Assembly (NCBI GenBank): GCA_947500575.1
Contig: CANMSI010000001.1
Coordinates: forward strand, 1,262,824-1,326,823
Origin: an uncultured Flavobacteriaceae bacterium
Lineage (GTDB): Bacteria; Bacteroidota; Bacteroidia; Flavobacteriales; Flavobacteriaceae
Length of the DNA: 64,000 nucleotides
Reading direction: 5' to 3'
This document shows positions 60,973 through 64,000 of this stretch, one piece after another. Position numbers and translations under genes: made by a program. Position 1 is the stretch's first letter. Each line of letters begins with the position of its first letter. The notes beneath the pieces are model-generated. The model saw only the letters and a list, made by a program, of their open reading frames with translations. It ran no database searches and was not told where the DNA came from.

Positions 60973-61638
60973 TTATAACGCTCGATTTAAAAATCCGATT
61001 ACTGGTTTTACTTCTCCAAAGTATTCAATGATTTCCGGAACTATATTTTCAGACGTGATTTCTTTATCCGTCAATTTCCGCATTGTGTAGAACCCTTTCA
61101 TCCGTAAGTATGCTATTGCAGGACTTTCTTTGTCAAATCCTTTTGGTGCGGTTTTTAATTTAGATGGCGATTCAATTCCGTTTGGATATGTTTCTTTAAA
61201 GGATTTTTGGTTAATCAACAATTCCCATTCATCAAGGTCGTGTTCTATTTCTTTTCTAAACTTGTTCAAAGTTGGTGTTTGTGGCATATAAACTCCACCA
61301 CCAATAAAGGAATTGTTCGGTTCTAAATGCAGATAATAACTTGCGTGCTCTGATTTGCGTCCATTTGGATTGAAATTCGCAAAATAGTTGGTTTTATAAG
61401 GCGACTTATCATTTGAAAACCGAATATCTCTGTTTATTCGTTTGATACATTTCTTGGCTTGTAAATCTTGTTTTTCAATGTTGTTGTCCAACGATGAAAG
61501 TCCTTTGATAATTTGCGATACAAAGTTTTCAAAATCTGCTCTTGATCTTTTATAATCAGCTTGGTTGTCTTTAAACCATTCGGTTGTATTGTTCTTTTTG
61601 AGTTTGGTCAAAAAAGCGAGTGTTTTATCTTGTAACAT
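60973..61638 (-). CDS. DUF2461 family protein
   Basis: A 221-residue cytoplasmic protein matching DUF2461: AFLTKLKKNNTTEWFKDNQADYKRSRADFENFV at the start, KCIKRINRDIRFSNDKSPYKTNYFANF in the middle, and SFIGGGVYMPQTPTLNKFRKEI. Biochemical role unknown. It is the last gene of an SDR-DoxX-sigma operon, 4 nt after the sigma gene. Confidence 0.88.
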   Translation of the reverse strand: MLQDKTLAFLTKLKKNNTTEWFKDNQADYKRSRADFENFVSQIIKGLSSLDNNIEKQDLQAKKCIKRINRDIRFSNDKSPYKTNYFANFNPNGRKSEHASYYLHLEPNNSFIGGGVYMPQTPTLNKFRKEIEHDLDEWELLINQKSFKETYPNGIESPSKLKTAPKGFDKESPAIAYLRMKGFYTMRKLTDKEITSENIVPEIIEYFGEVKPVIGFLNRAL

Positions 61639-61642
61639 TTTT

Positions 61643-62482
61643 TTAATTTTGAATAGTTTCTATTTCGTCGATTGCCAATCTTGTGCATTGCATTATAATA
61701 TCTTGCATATCTGCTCCTTCACTATTTAAAGGGTCAATCGCCGCTACCAAATCAGCTCGTAATTGGTATAGTTTTTCTTTTGGTTCTTTTTCTGAAGACT
61801 TAACCATTTTAATCTTCATCAATTCCTCTTGTTTGGTTTGTTTTGGATTGTAGATACCTGCCAGTTCCGTACATTGATGACAAGCACCATTTTTGTTGAT
61901 TAAGGCACAACGATTGTCAAAAATTTCAATCATTGTCTTACGTCCATTGAATAGCAAATGTTTAACTACGCCTTCTGTTTTGCCCAAAATATCTGCTATT
62001 TCTGTTCGTGAAAAGGAATATATATCTTTTAGGATAATGGCAATCTGCTCTTCTAATGTCAAGGTTTTGGAAATACAGGTAAAGCAAAAATCAATATGCT
62101 CTTTTACTTCGTACCGACCTCGATTAGAAGTTTGATTGGTCATTACAAAAAGCTGCTGAATGTATTCGGTTGACATAGCCAAGGATTTTGCTTGGTCTTG
62201 AGCATTGGGCAACCATCTTTTTTTCTTTTTCAAAAAATCGTAAGCAAGATTTGTGGCGATTTGAAATACCCACGTTTTAAATGCTGAATTGCCTTTAAAA
62301 GTCGAGATTTTATCAAATGCCTTTACAAACGTATCGTGCGTTAAATCATCGGTATCGTTTCGGTCGGTCAATAAGCGATACAAATATGATTTTAATTTTG
62401 GTTGAAATTCCGCAAATAGACTTTGGAAGGCTTTAATGTCGCCTTCTAAAGCTTTTTTTAAGTTCTTATTTTCTATTTCCAT
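61643..62482 (-). CDS. RNA polymerase sigma factor with C-terminal Cys extension
   Basis: The preferred start at 62482 (MEIENKNLKKALEGD) gives 279 residues. Region 2 (FQPKLKSYLYRLLTDRNDTDDLTHDTFVKAF, FKTWVFQIATNLAYDFLKKK) and region 4 (EEQIAIILKDIYSFSRTEIADILGKTEGVVKHLLFNGR) are standard. The last 95 residues are extra: CALINKNGACHQCTELAGIYNPKQ offers three cysteines and could bind a metal or sense redox, followed by a long helix. No anti-sigma gene is present, so the extension may control activity directly. Confidence 0.85.
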   Translation of the reverse strand: MEIENKNLKKALEGDIKAFQSLFAEFQPKLKSYLYRLLTDRNDTDDLTHDTFVKAFDKISTFKGNSAFKTWVFQIATNLAYDFLKKKKRWLPNAQDQAKSLAMSTEYIQQLFVMTNQTSNRGRYEVKEHIDFCFTCISKTLTLEEQIAIILKDIYSFSRTEIADILGKTEGVVKHLLFNGRKTMIEIFDNRCALINKNGACHQCTELAGIYNPKQTKQEELMKIKMVKSSEKEPKEKLYQLRADLVAAIDPLNSEGADMQDIIMQCTRLAIDEIETIQN

Positions 62483-62492
62483 AATCTTTCTA

Positions 62493-62870
62493 TTAAACAA
62501 AGCGTTGGTCTGTTGCCGCATATTTTGCATACATCAATGCAGCACCAGCCATTGCAGTATCTCGGAATATTCCTATAAACTGAACAAAGTCGCCTTCCAT
62601 TGCTTTTGGTATATGGATTATGAATACGAAAAGTATAAGTTCCAATGCCAACAGTACAGATGCTAATTTATCGAATTTCTTGAAAGCAGCAGATGCTGCG
62701 AACGCAATGAGGCAAGCACCTGAAAAGTAAATCCAAAAAACCTTAAAAGGTAAATAATCTGGAATATAATCTATCGTGAATTCTGTTGGACCAAAATGTA
62801 AGAACCCAAAAACTGCGAATGGTAAGATGAAAAACCATTTTCCTAAATTTAATATTGATTTCATAATCAA
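62493..62870 (-). CDS. DoxX-like family membrane protein
   Basis: A 125-residue protein with four membrane helices (FFILPFAVFGFLHFGPTEF; FWIYFSGACLIAFAASAAF; LASVLLALELILFVFII; IFRDTAMAGAALMYAKY), as in DoxX/DoxX-like proteins. Their role is unclear; links to oxidoreductase chemistry are known. It lies 7 nt after the SDR gene and 10 nt before the sigma gene start. Confidence 0.82.
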   Translation of the reverse strand: MIMKSILNLGKWFFILPFAVFGFLHFGPTEFTIDYIPDYLPFKVFWIYFSGACLIAFAASAAFKKFDKLASVLLALELILFVFIIHIPKAMEGDFVQFIGIFRDTAMAGAALMYAKYAATDQRFV

Positions 62871-62877
62871 AGGTTTT

Positions 62878-63678
62878 TTAAATTACGCTTGCCGTTCCAA
62901 AATCTACATCTACGATATGACTGTTCAATGCAGCACCAGCGTCCGAAACTAAAAATGCAGCTACTTTTCCTGTATCTTTTGTGGTCAATGACTTTTTTAA
63001 AAGGCCACCATTTGACATTTGTTCAGCCATAACTTCTGCCGGAATACCAATTGTTTTAGCGTTTTCAATTGTTGTTTCTATGATTGTTCTTGTTTCTGGC
63101 ATTGCTGTGGGATTGATACAAATAACCTTGATACCAGACATTCCGAATTCTGTCGCAAACGTTCTTGTTAATCCCTCAATCCCAGCACAAGCTGCTGTGA
63201 TACCTGACATAAAAGGCGATTTGATTCTAGAAAGACTTGCTGTTAATAGCAAGATTGTTCCTTTGGATTCTGTTTGTTGCATATACTTTGCTGCAATTCT
63301 TGAAGTAAGAAACTGTGAGCCTAAGTGCATCTGTATAGGTTTCATAAAAGTTTCAAAAGGCAATATGGTTGATGGCTGTCCATAACCACCGTCTTTTGCT
63401 CGAATTCCTATACCGTTGAAAACAATATCCAGCTTGCCTTCTTCTTCAACAATTTGTTTTAAGAAGTTTTCAATTTCGATTTCATTGGTTGCATCTACTT
63501 GAAATGGTTTTGCAAAGTCTCCATTGGCGAGTATTTCTGCTGAAAGTGATTTCACTTCGTTTAGATTCCTTCCCGAAACATAAACGATTGCACCTTCCTT
63601 TGCCATTTCGATTGCCACTTCTCGAGCAATTGCTCCATTGGCTGCAAATATTGCTGCTACTTTGTTTTGTAATTTCAT
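62878..63678 (-). CDS. short-chain dehydrogenase/reductase (SDR)
   Basis: A 266-residue SDR with some deviations: the cofactor loop reads FAANGAIARE where the usual pattern is GxxxGIG; VFNGIGIRA replaces NNAG; the expected YxxxK is not seen after LLLTASLSRI, where the text reads MSGITAACAGIEGL. The Ser is present but the Tyr and Lys are missing, so it may be inactive or use another mechanism. It is the first gene of the four-gene operon with DoxX, sigma factor and DUF2461. Confidence 0.8.
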   Translation of the reverse strand: MKLQNKVAAIFAANGAIAREVAIEMAKEGAIVYVSGRNLNEVKSLSAEILANGDFAKPFQVDATNEIEIENFLKQIVEEEGKLDIVFNGIGIRAKDGGYGQPSTILPFETFMKPIQMHLGSQFLTSRIAAKYMQQTESKGTILLLTASLSRIKSPFMSGITAACAGIEGLTRTFATEFGMSGIKVICINPTAMPETRTIIETTIENAKTIGIPAEVMAEQMSNGGLLKKSLTTKDTGKVAAFLVSDAGAALNSHIVDVDFGTASVI

Positions 63679-64000
63679 AATCCTTTGTTTTTAATGATTT
63701 ATACTCTTTAGACTTTTGAGCAAACCAAAACGGTCGGGATTATTCAAATTTTTTTCCAGTATATAAAAATCAGTCCATTGGATAGGCATATATTAAAAGC
63801 GGTTGGGTAAAATTAAATGTGGTGTAGTGTGTTGGATGTCGCGTTGGAAAACACTTCTTTTAATTTTATGAAGCGTTGACTTTGATACCTGCTGTTGAAA
63901 TTTAGCAGAAGTATTTTTTAGGGTGTCACGTCCTAAAATACGGCTACAGATTAATACTTGTTTTTAAGCGGCATTTAGATGCACGTAATTAGGTGTTTTA
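63679..64000. other. non-coding right edge with a stem-loop
   Basis: No gene is supported. GCGTTGGAAAA (about 63841) repeats a motif found at 60934. TTTAGG (63917-63922) and CCTAAA (63932-63937) flank GTGTCACGT, a stem-loop of unknown role that could mark the end of an element continuing outside the window. Confidence 0.35.

Overview
The window is chromosomal DNA of a marine-type member of the Bacteroidota, most likely family Flavobacteriaceae. The evidence is low GC, Bacteroidetes promoters (TTG, a 19-20 nt spacer, then TAnnTTTG) in front of several genes, weak Shine-Dalgarno sequences, an AraC-fused hybrid two-component sensor, many lipoproteins with acidic or QK-type residues after the lipobox cysteine, and family-typical genes such as the SDR-type threonine dehydrogenase, tricorn-like S41 peptidase, FeoAB with a short Cys-tailed companion, and a BlaI/M56 pair. 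There are two tRNA genes (Arg-CCT and Asn-GTT), no rRNA, no CRISPR array and no complete mobile element.

Layout. 0-8.8 kb: the cut end of an M28-type peptidase, small secreted proteins, threonine dehydrogenase, MoaE, tRNA-Arg, a sugar-isomerase-like enzyme and an autoregulated BlaI-M56 sensor operon whose sensor ends in two TonB-plug-like units. 8.9-12.8 kb: an FdhF/YdeP-type molybdoenzyme coupled to mobA, behind a promoter whose transcript would begin with a hairpin, then an EamA exporter. 13-19 kb: a GH16 glucanase, the deleted remnant of an epimerase gene, and a run of small orphan genes, a VOC protein and a methyltransferase. 19.2-25.6 kb: three lipoproteins with six kelch-like repeats each, a SIMPL protein, a collagen-like lipoprotein and a GAF-AraC regulator. 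25.6-32.5 kb: a 1314-residue hybrid sensor behind a secreted M20 peptidase and a DUF819 membrane protein.

32.5-47.9 kb is mostly housekeeping and envelope function: tRNA-Asn, RseP, SCO, a pair of secreted proteins, feoAB plus its small partner, an ECF sigma/anti-sigma operon ending in two DUF4097-like proteins, a von Willebrand A lipoprotein, a TetR-SDR pair with two matching operators, and a plug-only lipoprotein. 48-56.3 kb holds large secreted peptidases/hydrolases: tricorn-like S41, S9 and a class C beta-lactamase-like serine hydrolase.

56.3-64 kb looks accessory. Three long imperfect inverted repeats (about 56326-56466, 59622-59762 and 60721-60854) separate gene modules of unrelated function: an AraC-controlled methyltransferase plus a four-domain duplicated lipoprotein, a lone carboxypeptidase-regulatory-like protein, and an SDR-DoxX-sigma-DUF2461 operon. 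This cassette-like arrangement is the most unusual structure in the window. All family assignments are from reading the sequence; no database search was run.
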